A stretch of 64,000 bases of DNA from Bacilli bacterium (GTDB lineage Bacteria; Bacillota_I; Bacilli_A; RF39; UBA660), in contig JAFXPU010000002.1 of NCBI GenBank assembly GCA_017527675.1, positions 70,400 through 134,399 on the forward strand. Direction: 5' to 3'. The notes beneath the pieces were generated by a model. The model made no database searches, was not told where the DNA came from, and was given only the letters and a program-made list of their open reading frames with translations. Of the stretch, positions 30,541 to 41,000 are shown piece after piece; position 1 is the first letter of the stretch, and each line of letters opens with the position of its first letter. The translations under genes were made by a program, and so were the position numbers.

Positions 30541-32499
30541 TTACCTCATCATCAAGTATGGCCATGGATCAACATAGCATTTGTAGTATGTTGGACAAGT
30601 ATTCATCTGATAATGTAAGTGTGTACCATATGCCCATCCAGAAGCACCAACATAACCAATTACTTGGCCACGACCTACAACTGTATCAACATCAACACCA
30701 GGTGCAAATCCTGATAAGTGAGCATATAGTGAATAGAATCCATTATTATGGTCTATCATAACATGGTATCCTAAATCATTTGAATATCCGCTTCTAATAA
30801 CTACACCATTATTTGTAGCATATACATTAGAACCATATGGAATACCGGCAATATCAATACCAGAGTGGAAGTTACTTCCATCAAGATATAGTGAACGATA
30901 TCCAAAGTAAGATGATATAGTATAACCTTGTTCAGTTGGCCATCCCCAACTGCCTGTACTACCAACATATGGAATTGACTTAGTACCAATTTCAATAATC
31001 TTATTAGTTGTTCCTACAAGTGTTTCTTTAGATAATGGTTCAATGGCTACAATAGTACCATTAATCTTTGTAACATTTTGACTAACTCTTTCAACACCAT
31101 TGGAACCTTCTTGAACAACAACACGACTACCCATATTAAGAGCACCATTATAGCGTTCTTCAACAGTATATTCTGTCTCTTTATCCTCAACAGAATATTC
31201 GTTAACTACTAAACTAATTTGTGGATCAAGTTTAGCAATTGTTATTTCTTGTCCCTCATAGAACATGTTATTAATACTTGTAAATTCGCGGTTGAATAAG
31301 AAAAATTCTTCAACTGATATTTGATTTTGATAAGCAAATGATGAAATTGTATCCGTTGCTTTGGCATAAGCTTTGGTGATACGTACATCATCACCATATA
31401 ATAAGAAACTTGATAAGTCAGCGGCATTAGTATATATTTTATCTTTTACAGATATATTAGTTGGCTTAAATGTTATTTCTTCTTCAATATACATTGATTC
31501 AATATTTGTACCAGTTGTTACTATTTCTTCTTGTGTTTCTTCTTTATAATTATTTAAATTTTCTTCACCAACAAATACCTCAACAAAAGTATTAACTGCT
31601 TCATCTAATATTTCTTTATCAGTGACATAAAGTATAACATCATTTGAAACACTTTCTTTTACTTTACTATATTTTGTATTAGCTAAAGTAGCAAATAATA
31701 CATCAGTATTTATTTCATGACTACTTTCTTTTTTAATTCTAATTTGATATCCTTCTATTGTACATGGTTTTAAAGCAATTATTTTTTCATATATTTCTTT
31801 TTCACTAATATAATCATTATTATAGGTATTAATTTTTTCAATATCAATTCCTAATGGTTTATATATATTATCAACATGAGTATATACTTCATTTTCCTTA
31901 ACATAATCTTTCATATATACTATTTTTGAATAATCATAATCGGAGATTTTGTTAGTAAAATATTCCTCTATTGAATATCTTTCTGCCTCATTCAAAGCAC
32001 TACTATCAATAATTAATACCTGTTCTTTATATTGTTTCTTTATTTCTGAATCTAAATATTCAACAATATCATTATAATTACTTATTTTATTATTTTTAAT
32101 TACTACATTATAATTTATAGTACTTAAAAGTTCTAGTATTTCTTCTTTACTTTTTAATATCTTATGATTCGAATCAGTATTATTAATTAAATCTTCATAT
32201 GCTTTTTTATAGATATTTAGTGTAATACAATTATCAGCATAACGAGTATTTAATATATCGTTTACCTCATCAAATGGTTTAATAATTGCTTGATATTTTA
32301 ATACTTGATCTTTTATTAATTTACCTTGTTTATTAATGTAGTTTTCAAATTTTTCTTTAGATTTAATGGTACCAATTACATTACCATCAAGATAGACTTG
32401 ATAATAAGTATTAGGTCCTGTTTTACGTTCAACACTAAATCCAAATATAACAAGAACCACAACTAGGATAGCAACTATTAAATATCCTATTTTTTTCAT
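30541..32499 (-). CDS. M23-family peptidoglycan endopeptidase with LysM-like and G5 domains
   Basis: A 652-residue cell-wall hydrolase or regulator. One N-terminal membrane segment (about 4-22) is followed by a long helical extracytoplasmic region (about 40-330), a LysM-like module (about 375-430), a G5 domain (about 430-520), and a C-terminal M23/LytM domain. Zinc ligands are visible as His545 and Asp549 (NFHSGIDIAG) and His629 of THLHYQM; the catalytic His594 is in SLYAHLSG. All are intact, so it should be active. It lies between dnaB and walJ, a region that in B. subtilis contains the WalRK wall-control genes, so a wall-turnover role fits. Confidence 0.9.
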   Translation of the reverse strand: MKKIGYLIVAILVVVLVIFGFSVERKTGPNTYYQVYLDGNVIGTIKSKEKFENYINKQGKLIKDQVLKYQAIIKPFDEVNDILNTRYADNCITLNIYKKAYEDLINNTDSNHKILKSKEEILELLSTINYNVVIKNNKISNYNDIVEYLDSEIKKQYKEQVLIIDSSALNEAERYSIEEYFTNKISDYDYSKIVYMKDYVKENEVYTHVDNIYKPLGIDIEKINTYNNDYISEKEIYEKIIALKPCTIEGYQIRIKKESSHEINTDVLFATLANTKYSKVKESVSNDVILYVTDKEILDEAVNTFVEVFVGEENLNNYKEETQEEIVTTGTNIESMYIEEEITFKPTNISVKDKIYTNAADLSSFLLYGDDVRITKAYAKATDTISSFAYQNQISVEEFFLFNREFTSINNMFYEGQEITIAKLDPQISLVVNEYSVEDKETEYTVEERYNGALNMGSRVVVQEGSNGVERVSQNVTKINGTIVAIEPLSKETLVGTTNKIIEIGTKSIPYVGSTGSWGWPTEQGYTISSYFGYRSLYLDGSNFHSGIDIAGIPYGSNVYATNNGVVIRSGYSNDLGYHVMIDHNNGFYSLYAHLSGFAPGVDVDTVVGRGQVIGYVGASGWAYGTHLHYQMNTCPTYYKCYVDPWPYLMMR

Positions 32500-32504
32500 A
32501 TATA

Positions 32505-33851
32505 TTAATTCTCCTCTTCAATATTTGGATTAGCAACATTAACAAATGTCGATGTATTTCTTCTAAATAATAATGGAACATCTTTAAGTGGACCATTACG
32601 ATGTTTACGAATAACAAATTCCATTAAACTATCATCTTTTTCTTTTTCTTCATCATTACAATGTAAGAAAGCAACTAAATCGGCATCCTGCTCAATAGCA
32701 CCTGATTCTCTTAAGTCACTTAACATTGGCTTTTTATCTGTTCTTTGTTCAATACCACGAGAAAGTTGTGATAAAGCTATAACTGGTATTTCAAGTTCCA
32801 TTGCCATAGTCTTTAAAGCACGAGATATATCGGCTACTTCTTGTTGACGATTTTGACCTGTACTACCATTTTTATTTGCACTTTGAATCAAAGTTAAATA
32901 GTCAATTATAACAATATCTAGACCAGATGGAGAGTTTTTTAAACGACGACATTTTGATCGAATATCAGCAACTGTTTGTCCTGCTGTATCATCAATAAAT
33001 ATTTTAGTATCAGATAAACGGCTAATAGCTTCATTAACGCGTTTCCAATCACTATGTTCTAAATTACCTACACGCAACTTAGAACCATCAATGCCACCAA
33101 CTTGTGAAAGCATTCTGGTTACTAATTGTTCAGCACCCATCTCCATATTAAAGATTGCTACAGATTTTTTAGCATTCATAGCAATGTTAGTTGCCATATT
33201 TAAAGCAATAGCTGTTTTACCCATACCTGGACGAGCAGCTATTATAATTAATTCATTTGGATGAAAACCAGATGTAATTTTATCTAAATCATAAAATCCA
33301 GTTGGAATACCTGTAATATCCCCTTTATTAGCAGCCAAAGTTTCTAAATCAGATTGGGCTTTAGTTAAAACTGTTTGAATTGATTTAAATTCAGAAGCTC
33401 TTAATCCTTCAGATACTTTTGTTATCTTCTTTTGTGCTTCATATAAGTAATCTCCAACATCATTACCAACACTATAACTACCTTTAACTATTTCTGTTGC
33501 TTCATCAATTAAACGACGAAGAAGAGATTTTTCTAAAACTATATTAATATACTCATCAATATTTGCAGTTGTTGGTACACTATTAATAGCATCAGCAATA
33601 TATTCAACGCCACCAATTTGTTTTAACCAACCTTTATTATTTAATTCTTCTGCTAATGTTGTTAAATCAACAGGTTTTTGACGATCATTAATATTTTTAA
33701 TACATTCAAAAATCTTAGCATGCGCATCCAAATAAAAATCTTCACTAGATAAATTTTCTAGTGATTTTTGTAAGGCTTTTTTAGTTAATAACATTGAACC
33801 AATTACTGATTCTTCCGCTTCAATATTATTTGGAATATTTACTTCTTTCAT
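32505..33851 (-). CDS. dnaB: replicative DNA helicase DnaB
   Basis: Hexameric replicative helicase, 448 residues (called DnaC in B. subtilis). N-terminal DnaB domain (EAEESVIGSMLL), then a RecA-like domain with Walker A AARPGMGKTAIAL (about 205-217), Walker B (DIVIIDYLTLI) and the conserved QLSRGIEQRTDKKPMLSDLRESG. It overlaps rplI by four bases, and the gdpP/rplI/dnaB order is the standard Bacilli arrangement. No intein is present. Confidence 0.97.
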   Translation of the reverse strand: MKEVNIPNNIEAEESVIGSMLLTKKALQKSLENLSSEDFYLDAHAKIFECIKNINDRQKPVDLTTLAEELNNKGWLKQIGGVEYIADAINSVPTTANIDEYINIVLEKSLLRRLIDEATEIVKGSYSVGNDVGDYLYEAQKKITKVSEGLRASEFKSIQTVLTKAQSDLETLAANKGDITGIPTGFYDLDKITSGFHPNELIIIAARPGMGKTAIALNMATNIAMNAKKSVAIFNMEMGAEQLVTRMLSQVGGIDGSKLRVGNLEHSDWKRVNEAISRLSDTKIFIDDTAGQTVADIRSKCRRLKNSPSGLDIVIIDYLTLIQSANKNGSTGQNRQQEVADISRALKTMAMELEIPVIALSQLSRGIEQRTDKKPMLSDLRESGAIEQDADLVAFLHCNDEEKEKDDSLMEFVIRKHRNGPLKDVPLLFRRNTSTFVNVANPNIEEEN

Positions 33852-34285
33852 TTTTTCACCTCTACTTTAAGAGTTCCACTGATATCTTTGTATAAATTTA
33901 TTTTTACATCAAACATACCAATAGATGAGATAGGAACATCAAGAATAATTTGTTTTTTATCAATATTATATCCTTTATTTTTTAATTCTTCACATATCTG
34001 TTTAGTACTAATACTACCAAATACTTTATCATTTGCACCAGTTTTAACGGTAAAAGATATTTTTTCTTGAGCTAATTTATTTTTTAAATTTTCGGCATCA
34101 TGACGATTTTTTAAATCTTCTTCTTTTGCTTGTTGTTGTTCATTATTCAATCTTTCTACGCTTGTATTAGTATACATAACTGCTTGATGATTACTAATTA
34201 AGAATTTTCCAAAACCATCTTTTACCTCAAGAATATCTCCTTTTTTACCTTGTTTTTTAACATCACTAATTAATATTACTTTCAT
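33848..34285 (-). CDS. rplI: 50S ribosomal protein L9
   Basis: A 145-residue L9. The N-terminal RNA-binding domain (KVILISDVKKQGKKGDILEVKDGFGKFLI) is joined by a charged long helix (about 45-75) to a C-terminal domain (SFTVKTGANDKVFGSISTKQIC). Length is normal. It overlaps dnaB by four bases and the upstream DHH phosphodiesterase gene by 20 bases. Confidence 0.97.
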   Translation of the reverse strand: MKVILISDVKKQGKKGDILEVKDGFGKFLISNHQAVMYTNTSVERLNNEQQQAKEEDLKNRHDAENLKNKLAQEKISFTVKTGANDKVFGSISTKQICEELKNKGYNIDKKQIILDVPISSIGMFDVKINLYKDISGTLKVEVKK

Positions 34286-35249
34286 GTTCTACCTCCAATG
34301 CTTTCTTTATGGTATCTAAAATATTTTTTATATTACCATTTGCAACTTGAGCAGCAGCCTGATTAAAATGACCACCGCCATTAAACATTTTCATATATTT
34401 ACATGCATCAATATCACCTATTGATTTAGCACTAATACCAATATATTTATTTTCTAATCTACCAATAGCTATAGCAAATGTAACATTCTCAAATTTTAAC
34501 ATTTCTTCTGCAACTAAAGATAGAGCTTCACCAGCATTTTCTTTATTATTTAAAATACAAACAGCTGTATAATTATTAATCATAAAACTACTTTTAATAT
34601 AATCTGCTCTTTTTAAATATTCCTCTTTTGTTTCTTTTAATAATTCTTGTTTAGTTAAATTATCTGCTCCAAATTCCATTAAATAACTACAAGCTAAATA
34701 AGTATTAGCTGTTGTTTTTAAGTTATAATCATTTGTATCTGTTTCAATACCAGCAAGCATAATTGTTGCTGTTGTACTTGATAACTTACAATTTAAATAT
34801 TTAGCACAAAAGACAATTATTTCAGTTACACTGGATGCTAAAGAATCGTTATAAAATATTTTAGTGTTTCTAATATAGTTTTTGCTTTTTATATGATGAT
34901 CAATAATAACTACATCTTTAATTTCTTCTATAATATTTGGATAATATAATCTTTCTTGTTGATGAACATCTAAAATTATTAATAAAGTATTACTAGAAAT
35001 ATAATCTTTATAATTATTTACAGATATATACTTAACATTATCTAACAAACCAGTTGCTTCTTTAACAGAGGAATTAATTTCATCTTGAACATCTAAAAAT
35101 ATAGCTACATCTTTTTGATATGATTTAATTATTTCATATAAACCTAATGAAGAGCCAAAAGCATCTAAATCAGGCTTTAAATGTGCCATAATAACTATTT
35201 TATCATAATTATTAATTATTTTTACAAGTTGTTCAAATAATGAATTCAT
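34266..35249 (-). CDS. DHH/DHHA1 phosphodiesterase (GdpP-like, lacking N-terminal domains)
   Basis: A 327-residue cytosolic phosphodiesterase of the DHH/DHHA1 family. Motifs: MAHLKPDLDAFGSS (metal-binding Asp), VVIIDHHIKS (DHH), and FNGGGHFNQAAAQVA (DHHA1). Its place directly before rplI and dnaB matches gdpP, the c-di-AMP phosphodiesterase. B. subtilis GdpP has about 660 residues with two membrane helices, a PAS-like and a degenerate GGDEF domain before the DHH part; all those are missing here. It may be a GdpP reduced to its catalytic half, acting on c-di-AMP or on pApA/nanoRNA like Pde2 or NrnA. Confidence 0.85.
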   Translation of the reverse strand: MNSLFEQLVKIINNYDKIVIMAHLKPDLDAFGSSLGLYEIIKSYQKDVAIFLDVQDEINSSVKEATGLLDNVKYISVNNYKDYISSNTLLIILDVHQQERLYYPNIIEEIKDVVIIDHHIKSKNYIRNTKIFYNDSLASSVTEIIVFCAKYLNCKLSSTTATIMLAGIETDTNDYNLKTTANTYLACSYLMEFGADNLTKQELLKETKEEYLKRADYIKSSFMINNYTAVCILNNKENAGEALSLVAEEMLKFENVTFAIAIGRLENKYIGISAKSIGDIDACKYMKMFNGGGHFNQAAAQVANGNIKNILDTIKKALEVEHESNIN

Positions 35250-35258
35250 AATACACCT

Positions 35259-36173
35259 CTATTTTTCTTCTTGTTTAATTTTACTTGCTAAATCTTTTAT
35301 TTTACGAAAACGATGATAAAGTCCTGATTTAGTAATTTTATTACCCGTTTCCATTGATATAATTTCACTTAATTCAAGCAATGATGTTTCTGGATATTTT
35401 AAACGATAAGTAGCTGCTATTTGCTCTTTTTCATCTAAAAGATTTAAACCACCTATTGAATTAATTAAATTAATATCTTTTATTTGTTCATTACAAGTAG
35501 CAATAATTTTATCTACATTAGCTTGTTCACAGTTGTTTAAACGATTAGTCATATTTTTATGATCACGATATATACGAATATCTTCAAAGTAGAATAGTGA
35601 ATTAATAGCATTTATCATACGCAAAAAATCACCAATTTTTTCTGCTTCTTTAACATAAATCATATATTTACTTTCACGTTTAATAATTTTGCTATTTAAA
35701 CTATACTGATTTAATAAATCTTTTATAAAATTAGCATAATCATAATCACTAATAAAAAATTCTAAATGATATCTAGATTTTTTAGGATCATTAATACTAC
35801 CGGTTGTTAAAAACACACCACTTAAATATATTCTAACTAATTCATCATCAGATAAAATGTAATCAGCTGGAATATTTGTATCTAAACTTAAATCAGCAAT
35901 TATTTCCTTAGTTTTTTTATTTATTTCCAAAATATATATATAATTCTTCTTATAATTATATCCTTGACGAACGGTAATCTTAGAACTTATATCATATAAT
36001 TCTTTAACTAAATTAAATATCAATCTAGCTACACTAGGATTTTCTGTTGATACTTTAATATTATCACCAATTATAGCCGCATTTTTAAATATGGCTGAAA
36101 GTAATGTAATACTAGCAATCTTATCTACTTGCAGTTTACTAACTTCATTTTTTACATTACTAGTAAAAGACAT
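35259..36173 (-). CDS. whiA: sporulation/cell-division regulator WhiA
   Basis: A 304-residue DNA-binding protein with an N-terminal LAGLIDADG-like fold (about 90-210: LSGVFLTTGSINDPKKSRYHLEFF) and a C-terminal helix-turn-helix (EQIAATYRLKYPETSLLELSEI...TKSGLYHRFRKI). WhiA controls sporulation in actinomycetes and affects division and chromosome segregation in B. subtilis. It is 4 bp downstream of yvcK, in the usual yvcK-whiA order; rapZ, which normally comes first, is not upstream here. Confidence 0.95.
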   Translation of the reverse strand: MSFTSNVKNEVSKLQVDKIASITLLSAIFKNAAIIGDNIKVSTENPSVARLIFNLVKELYDISSKITVRQGYNYKKNYIYILEINKKTKEIIADLSLDTNIPADYILSDDELVRIYLSGVFLTTGSINDPKKSRYHLEFFISDYDYANFIKDLLNQYSLNSKIIKRESKYMIYVKEAEKIGDFLRMINAINSLFYFEDIRIYRDHKNMTNRLNNCEQANVDKIIATCNEQIKDINLINSIGGLNLLDEKEQIAATYRLKYPETSLLELSEIISMETGNKITKSGLYHRFRKIKDLASKIKQEEK

Positions 36174-36177
36174 ACTA

Positions 36178-37125
36178 TCACCTACATTTTATTAAATATT
36201 CAAATATATGAAATCCAAGCAACATATAATCATGTCTTATTATTTCATTTTCAATACATACTAAATCATCCTCTATTAATTTAATATCAGATAAATTTTT
36301 ATAATCTATAATAACAGGATTTTTTTGTTCTTTTGTTTCATATTTTTTAGCTATTTCTTTACTAATAACACCATTATTAGCAATTACAACATCTATTTTA
36401 TGTTTTCCTAAATAACCATTTATCATTTTAACATGATCAGATACTTTAAAATTATCAGTTTCACCTGGTTGGGTAACCATATTACATACATATAATATTT
36501 TTGCTTTACTATTATCTATAGCTTCAATTATTTTAGAACATAGTAAATTGGGAATAATACTAGTAAATAAACTACCCATACTTAGAACAATCAAATCAGC
36601 ATGGGCTATTGCTTTTAAAGCCCCTTTACTTGGTATTGGATTGTTATCATAAAAAACTCTTTTAATTTTTCTTTTATCTTCAGTTATATGATGTTCACCT
36701 TTAACAATATTGCCATCTTCCATTTCTGCATTTAAAACAATATTTTCTTCAGTTAATGGAACAACTTTACCTTTTAAATTTAAAACATGACTCAAAGCCT
36801 CAATACCATCGGACATATTACCAGTAATGTTTGTTGTTGCAGTTAATAGTAAATTACCGACTGTATGACCATTTAAATCACTTGTTGTTTTAAAACGATA
36901 ATTAAGTAAATCTTGAACTAAAGGTTCAGTTTCTGCTAAAGCGGCTATTACTTTTCTAATATCGCCAACAGCAGGAATATTAAATTCTTCTCTTAGAATA
37001 CCTGTACTACTTCCATCATCACATACAGAAACAATAGCCGTAATATCAACAGGATATTCCTTTAAACCCCTAAGTAAGGTTGAAAGACCAGTTCCTCCAC
37101 CTAAAACTACAACTTTTTTATTCAT
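36178..37125 (-). CDS. yvcK: YvcK/GlmR gluconeogenesis and cell-wall carbon-flux factor
   Basis: A 315-residue UDP-sugar-binding protein. Seen: VVVLGGGTGLSTLLRGLK (N-terminal glycine loop), VCDDGSSTGILREEF, VGDIRKVIAALAE, and HTVGNLLL. In B. subtilis GlmR binds UDP-GlcNAc and stimulates GlmS, feeding cell-wall precursors. It sits between lgt and whiA with gaps of 8 and 4 bp, so this is a tight operon. rapZ is absent from its usual position. Confidence 0.95.
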   Translation of the reverse strand: MNKKVVVLGGGTGLSTLLRGLKEYPVDITAIVSVCDDGSSTGILREEFNIPAVGDIRKVIAALAETEPLVQDLLNYRFKTTSDLNGHTVGNLLLTATTNITGNMSDGIEALSHVLNLKGKVVPLTEENIVLNAEMEDGNIVKGEHHITEDKRKIKRVFYDNNPIPSKGALKAIAHADLIVLSMGSLFTSIIPNLLCSKIIEAIDNSKAKILYVCNMVTQPGETDNFKVSDHVKMINGYLGKHKIDVVIANNGVISKEIAKKYETKEQKNPVIIDYKNLSDIKLIEDDLVCIENEIIRHDYMLLGFHIFEYLIKCR

Positions 37126-37133
37126 ATAATCAC

Positions 37134-37910
37134 CTAATTATAATTATTATTATTTTTTAGAGAATATACTAGTAAACCAATACCAGCTATAATACTAAAT
37201 AATGATACACATTGTGCAATTTTTAAATTCATAAACATTAAACTATCTTGTCTTAATCCTTCAATTAAGAATCGAATAATGCCATATAAAATTAAATAAA
37301 TTGAAGACACAACACCAGTTTTAACATTTTTAATACGACGAACAATTAATAGAATAATAAAAATTATTAAACAACCAACTGATTCATATAAAAATGTTGG
37401 ATGATGATAAAAACCACCAATCTTCATATTTTCAATTATAAAATTTGGTATATGGTAACTTTTTAAATTTGCATAAGTTGTTACTGGTCCATATGCTTCT
37501 TGATTAAAGAAATTTCCCCAGCGACCAATAGCTTGACCAAGCACTAAACTTACAGCAGCAATATCCATTAATTTAATTGTATCAACTTTATTTTTTTTAG
37601 TATAAAATATAAGAAAAATTAAACCTGCTATAACCCCACCATGAATAGCAAGTCCACCATTCCATACTTTAAATATATCAACTAAATTATCTTTATAATC
37701 ATTAAAAGAAAAGGCAACATAATATAGTCTTGCTCCAATTATAGTTATTGGAACTAAATAAAACAAAAAGTCTGTTAAGAATTTTTCAGATATACCTCTT
37801 TTTTTTACTTCACGTAATGCTAAAAAATAGCCTATTACAAAAGCTGAAAGCATACATAAAGAATATTTATATATAACTATGTTTCCTAATTTAAATGCAA
37901 TAGGACTCAT
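37134..37910 (-). CDS. lgt: prolipoprotein diacylglyceryl transferase Lgt
   Basis: Membrane enzyme that moves diacylglycerol from phosphatidylglycerol to the lipobox Cys of prolipoproteins. A 258-residue protein with seven predicted helices and the motifs HGGVIAGLI (catalytic His region) and GQAIGRWGNFFNQEAYG (Lgt signature). The yidC product in this window has a lipobox and would be a substrate. It overlaps the holin-like gene by four bases. Confidence 0.96.
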   Translation of the reverse strand: MSPIAFKLGNIVIYKYSLCMLSAFVIGYFLALREVKKRGISEKFLTDFLFYLVPITIIGARLYYVAFSFNDYKDNLVDIFKVWNGGLAIHGGVIAGLIFLIFYTKKNKVDTIKLMDIAAVSLVLGQAIGRWGNFFNQEAYGPVTTYANLKSYHIPNFIIENMKIGGFYHHPTFLYESVGCLIIFIILLIVRRIKNVKTGVVSSIYLILYGIIRFLIEGLRQDSLMFMNLKIAQCVSLFSIIAGIGLLVYSLKNNNNYN

Positions 37911-38356
37911 TTTTTAAACCTCCTTAAGAATGTATCAATTATTAGATTATCCATAATTGCATTCATAATTGAGATAATTATTGATACTAAAAATACAGAT
38001 ATAATTCCATTCATTTCAAAATGACATAATAAACACCAATCAGCAATTTTTAAAATAAATACATTTATAAGTGGATAAAATAATCCTAATGTTAAGGCTG
38101 TTAATGGTAAAGTTAACCAAAATAATAATGGTTTTACTAGTCTATTAGCAGCAAAAATAATTAATACTGCTAAAAAACCCCATAATCCATAATATTGATT
38201 ATCAACATAAACAACATTTTTAAATAATACTGATACAGTTATTAATACAAGTGTATATCCAACTAAATGAATAAATATATCTAAATATTTATTAATTTTC
38301 TTTTTGGCTTTTGTTGTAATATTTTCTTCTTCTTTAATTTTTTTTGTCATACGCAT
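37907..38356 (-). CDS. YvlD/Phage_holin_4_2 family membrane protein
   Basis: A 149-residue protein with four predicted transmembrane helices and the family core NRLVKPLLFWLTLPLTALTLGLFYPLINVFIL. The family (PF04020) is common in bacteria and despite its name is usually not phage-encoded. There are no lysis genes nearby, so a holin role is unlikely. It lies between uvrB and lgt and overlaps lgt by four bases. A basic N-terminal segment of about 25 residues is specific to this copy. Confidence 0.85.
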   Translation of the reverse strand: MRMTKKIKEEENITTKAKKKINKYLDIFIHLVGYTLVLITVSVLFKNVVYVDNQYYGLWGFLAVLIIFAANRLVKPLLFWLTLPLTALTLGLFYPLINVFILKIADWCLLCHFEMNGIISVFLVSIIISIMNAIMDNLIIDTFLRRFKK

Positions 38357-38395
38357 CTCCTATTAGATTATATCATATTTTATTAAATAATAAAA

Positions 38396-38425
38396 ATAAA
38401 AATAGGTTTTTCATAAACCTATTTT
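38396..38425 (-). terminator. intrinsic terminator of uvrB
   Basis: Minus-strand AATAGGTTT-ATGAA-AAACCTATT stem, including the uvrB stop codon (38419-38421), followed by a U-rich run. Confidence 0.85.
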
Positions 38426-40368
38426 ACTTTTAATTCAAAAATAATATCTCTTAATTCCATTGCTTTTTCAAAATCAAGATTTTTAGCAGCTTCATGCATT
38501 TCATTTTCTAATTCGCTAATTAATTTTTCTACATCAACAACCTCAGTCTTTTTGTCAGTTGTTTTAATTAATTCTTCTTCATTACTTATTAATTTTGGCA
38601 CTTCTTTAATAATAGTTTGAGGTTCGATATTATTCTTTAAATTATATTCTGTTTGAATTCTTCTTCTTCTTTCAGTTTCTTTAATAGCTATATCCATTGC
38701 CTCACTTATTTCATCAGCATACATAATAACATGACCATCTTTATTACGTGCTGCACGTCCTATTGTTTGAATTAAACTGCGTGAACTTCTTAAAAAGCCC
38801 TGTTTATCAGCATCCATAATAGCAACAAGTTCTACTTCTGGTATATCTAATCCCTCTCTTAAAAGATTTATACCAACTAAAACATCATATTTTCCTAATC
38901 TTAAATCACGAATTATTTTAAGTCTTTCTAAAGTATGTACTTCTGAATGAAGATAAGCTACTTTTATATTTAATCCCTTTAAGTAATCTGTTAATTCTTC
39001 AGCCATTTTAATAGTTAAAGTTGTAACTAATACTTTAGAATTATGAGAAATACACTTATTAATATTTTCAATTAAATTATCTATTTGATTTTCTGTCTTA
39101 TGTACTTCAATTAATGGATCAAGCAATCCTGTTGGACGAATAATTTGTTCAGTAAATTTGTTATTACATAATTCAAGTTCATAATCTCCAGGGGTAGCTG
39201 AGATATAAATAACATCGTCTAATTTTGATCTAAATTCATCAAATTTTAATGGACGATTATCCAATGCACTAGGTAACCTAAAACCATATTCAACTAGAAC
39301 TTCTTTGCGGGCTCTATCACCATTATACATTCCTCTTACCTGTGGTAAAGTAACATGTGATTCGTCAACAACAAGTAAAAAGTCTTTTTGAAAAAAATCT
39401 ATTAAAGTTGTTGGTGTTTCACCTGGTGCACGAAGAGCTAATGGTGCAGAGTAATTTTCAACTCCACGACATGTACCAGTTTCTTTTAACATTTCCAGGT
39501 CATAATTAGTTCTTTCAGTCAATCTTTGACACTCTAATAATTTGTTTTCAAATTTAAATTTTTCTACTTGTTTATCAAGTTCATCTTTAATATTTATTAG
39601 GGCCTGTTCAAGTTTTGCTTTATCTGTTACAAAGTGAGTTGCTGGAAAGATACTGACAACTGTTTTTTTACTTGTCACTGTACCTGTAACAACGTCATAC
39701 TCACTTATTGATTCAATTTCATCTCCAAAAAAACTTACCTTTAGCCCTTTATTATGATAGGATGATGGTAATATATCTATAATATCACCATGAACTTTAA
39801 ATGTACCTCTTTTAATATCTAAATCATTTCTAGTATATGAAAGTTCAACTAATTTTTCCATTAATTTATTTCTTTCATATTCTTCGCCAACTTTTAAAGT
39901 AATAATACTATTTCTATATGTTTCCATTTCACCAATACCATAAATACAAGATACTGATGCAACAACAATTACATCTCTATAATTTAAAAGAGAAGATGTT
40001 GCCGAATGTCTTAATTCATCTATTTCATCATTTATGGAAGCATCTTTTTCAATATAGGTATCAGAAGCAGCAACGTAAGCTTCTGGTTGATAATAATCAT
40101 AATATGATACAAAATATTCTACATGGTTATTGGGAAATAATTCCTTAAATTCGGCATATAGTTGTCCAGCCAAAGTTTTATTATGAGCCAAGACTAATGT
40201 TGGTTTATTTACTTCTTTAATTACATTAGCAATAGTAAATGTTTTACCAGTACCTGTTGCACCTAATAATACCTGGTCTTTTTTACCATTTTTAATTCCA
40301 TCAACTAATTCTTTAATTGCTTCTGGCTGATCACCACTAGGTTGATATTTTGATACTAGTTCAAACAT
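38419..40368 (-). CDS. uvrB: excinuclease ABC subunit B
   Basis: Damage-recognition helicase of nucleotide excision repair, 649 residues. Seen: Walker [11 protein letters not shown] (about 38-47), the beta-hairpin region [20 protein letters not shown], the DEAD-like DESH, helicase motif [11 protein letters not shown], and a C-terminal UVR domain (about 610-645) that contacts UvrC. Length is normal. uvrA, usually next to it, is not adjacent here. Confidence 0.97.
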   Translation of the reverse strand: MFELVSKYQPSGDQPEAIKELVDGIKNGKKDQVLLGATGTGKTFTIANVIKEVNKPTLVLAHNKTLAGQLYAEFKELFPNNHVEYFVSYYDYYQPEAYVAASDTYIEKDASINDEIDELRHSATSSLLNYRDVIVVASVSCIYGIGEMETYRNSIITLKVGEEYERNKLMEKLVELSYTRNDLDIKRGTFKVHGDIIDILPSSYHNKGLKVSFFGDEIESISEYDVVTGTVTSKKTVVSIFPATHFVTDKAKLEQALINIKDELDKQVEKFKFENKLLECQRLTERTNYDLEMLKETGTCRGVENYSAPLALRAPGETPTTLIDFFQKDFLLVVDESHVTLPQVRGMYNGDRARKEVLVEYGFRLPSALDNRPLKFDEFRSKLDDVIYISATPGDYELELCNNKFTEQIIRPTGLLDPLIEVHKTENQIDNLIENINKCISHNSKVLVTTLTIKMAEELTDYLKGLNIKVAYLHSEVHTLERLKIIRDLRLGKYDVLVGINLLREGLDIPEVELVAIMDADKQGFLRSSRSLIQTIGRAARNKDGHVIMYADEISEAMDIAIKETERRRRIQTEYNLKNNIEPQTIIKEVPKLISNEEELIKTTDKKTEVVDVEKLISELENEMHEAAKNLDFEKAMELRDIIFELKVK

Positions 40369-40383
40369 TTTATCACTTCCTTT

Positions 40384-40917
40384 TTAGTATTTTTTTAAAT
40401 ATCCTTCATAAACGACATCATATTTTTCTAATTTTAAAAAATCCATTGGTTTTACAACCCCTGGTAAATTATTATCAATATTTGCATTATCTAAAACATA
40501 TTTAACAAATTCAGAACAATAATATTTATTTTTTTGTCTTATTATTTTATTAAAAGCAGCATACACAATACCCCTTATATTGAATTTATAGTATTTTTGT
40601 CCATTATCAATAAATTCTTGAATAATATTTTTCACATCATTATACTGTTTTTTCGTTACATCCATTGATATTATTATACATTTTGTATTGTGAAATCTTT
40701 TTAGTGTTCCCCACTTAATATTTTCATGTACAAAACTTCCTTTAAATGGATTATATGGATTCACACGACCAAAACTATACATTTCATTTAATTCCTTATC
40801 TAAGGATATAGATGTATGTGAATACTTTCTACAAGTCCAAAATCGTACTATTCTTGATAATAATGTACCCGTAAAACTAATTATTATATATATTTTTTCC
40901 TTCTTTTTTTCTATCAT
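40384..40917 (-). CDS. permuted NlpC/P60-like (papain-fold) protein
   Basis: A 177-residue protein with an N-terminal hydrophobic segment (about 8-24). The order of motifs is KYSHTSISLDKELNEMYSFGR (His near the N-terminus) followed by YYCSEFVKYVL (Cys at about residue 139), which is the circularly permuted arrangement seen in YiiX/YebB-like NlpC/P60 proteins. Such proteins are amidases, peptidases or acyltransferases. The catalytic pair is present. It lies 15 bp upstream of uvrB on the same strand; there is no functional link known. Confidence 0.7.
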   Translation of the reverse strand: MIEKKKEKIYIIISFTGTLLSRIVRFWTCRKYSHTSISLDKELNEMYSFGRVNPYNPFKGSFVHENIKWGTLKRFHNTKCIIISMDVTKKQYNDVKNIIQEFIDNGQKYYKFNIRGIVYAAFNKIIRQKNKYYCSEFVKYVLDNANIDNNLPGVVKPMDFLKLEKYDVVYEGYLKKY

Positions 40918-40946
40918 AAATTTATTATATCATAAGACAAATATAA

Positions 40947-40975
40947 TTGACTTTATTTTTTTTAGATAGTACTAT
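40947..40975 (+). promoter_or_regulatory. sigma-A-type promoter for the gene at 41001
   Basis: -35 TTGACT (40947-40952), a 17-bp spacer and -10 TACTAT (40970-40975). An AGGAGG ribosome site (40988-40993) follows directly, so the mRNA leader is short. Confidence 0.65.
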
Positions 40976-41000
40976 ATTATTGATAGTAGGAGGTTAAGAT

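Noticed and set aside
37907-38356. Holin-like protein as sign of a prophage
   Set aside because: The Phage_holin_4_2 family is mostly chromosomal, and no integrase, capsid, tail or lysin genes are near.
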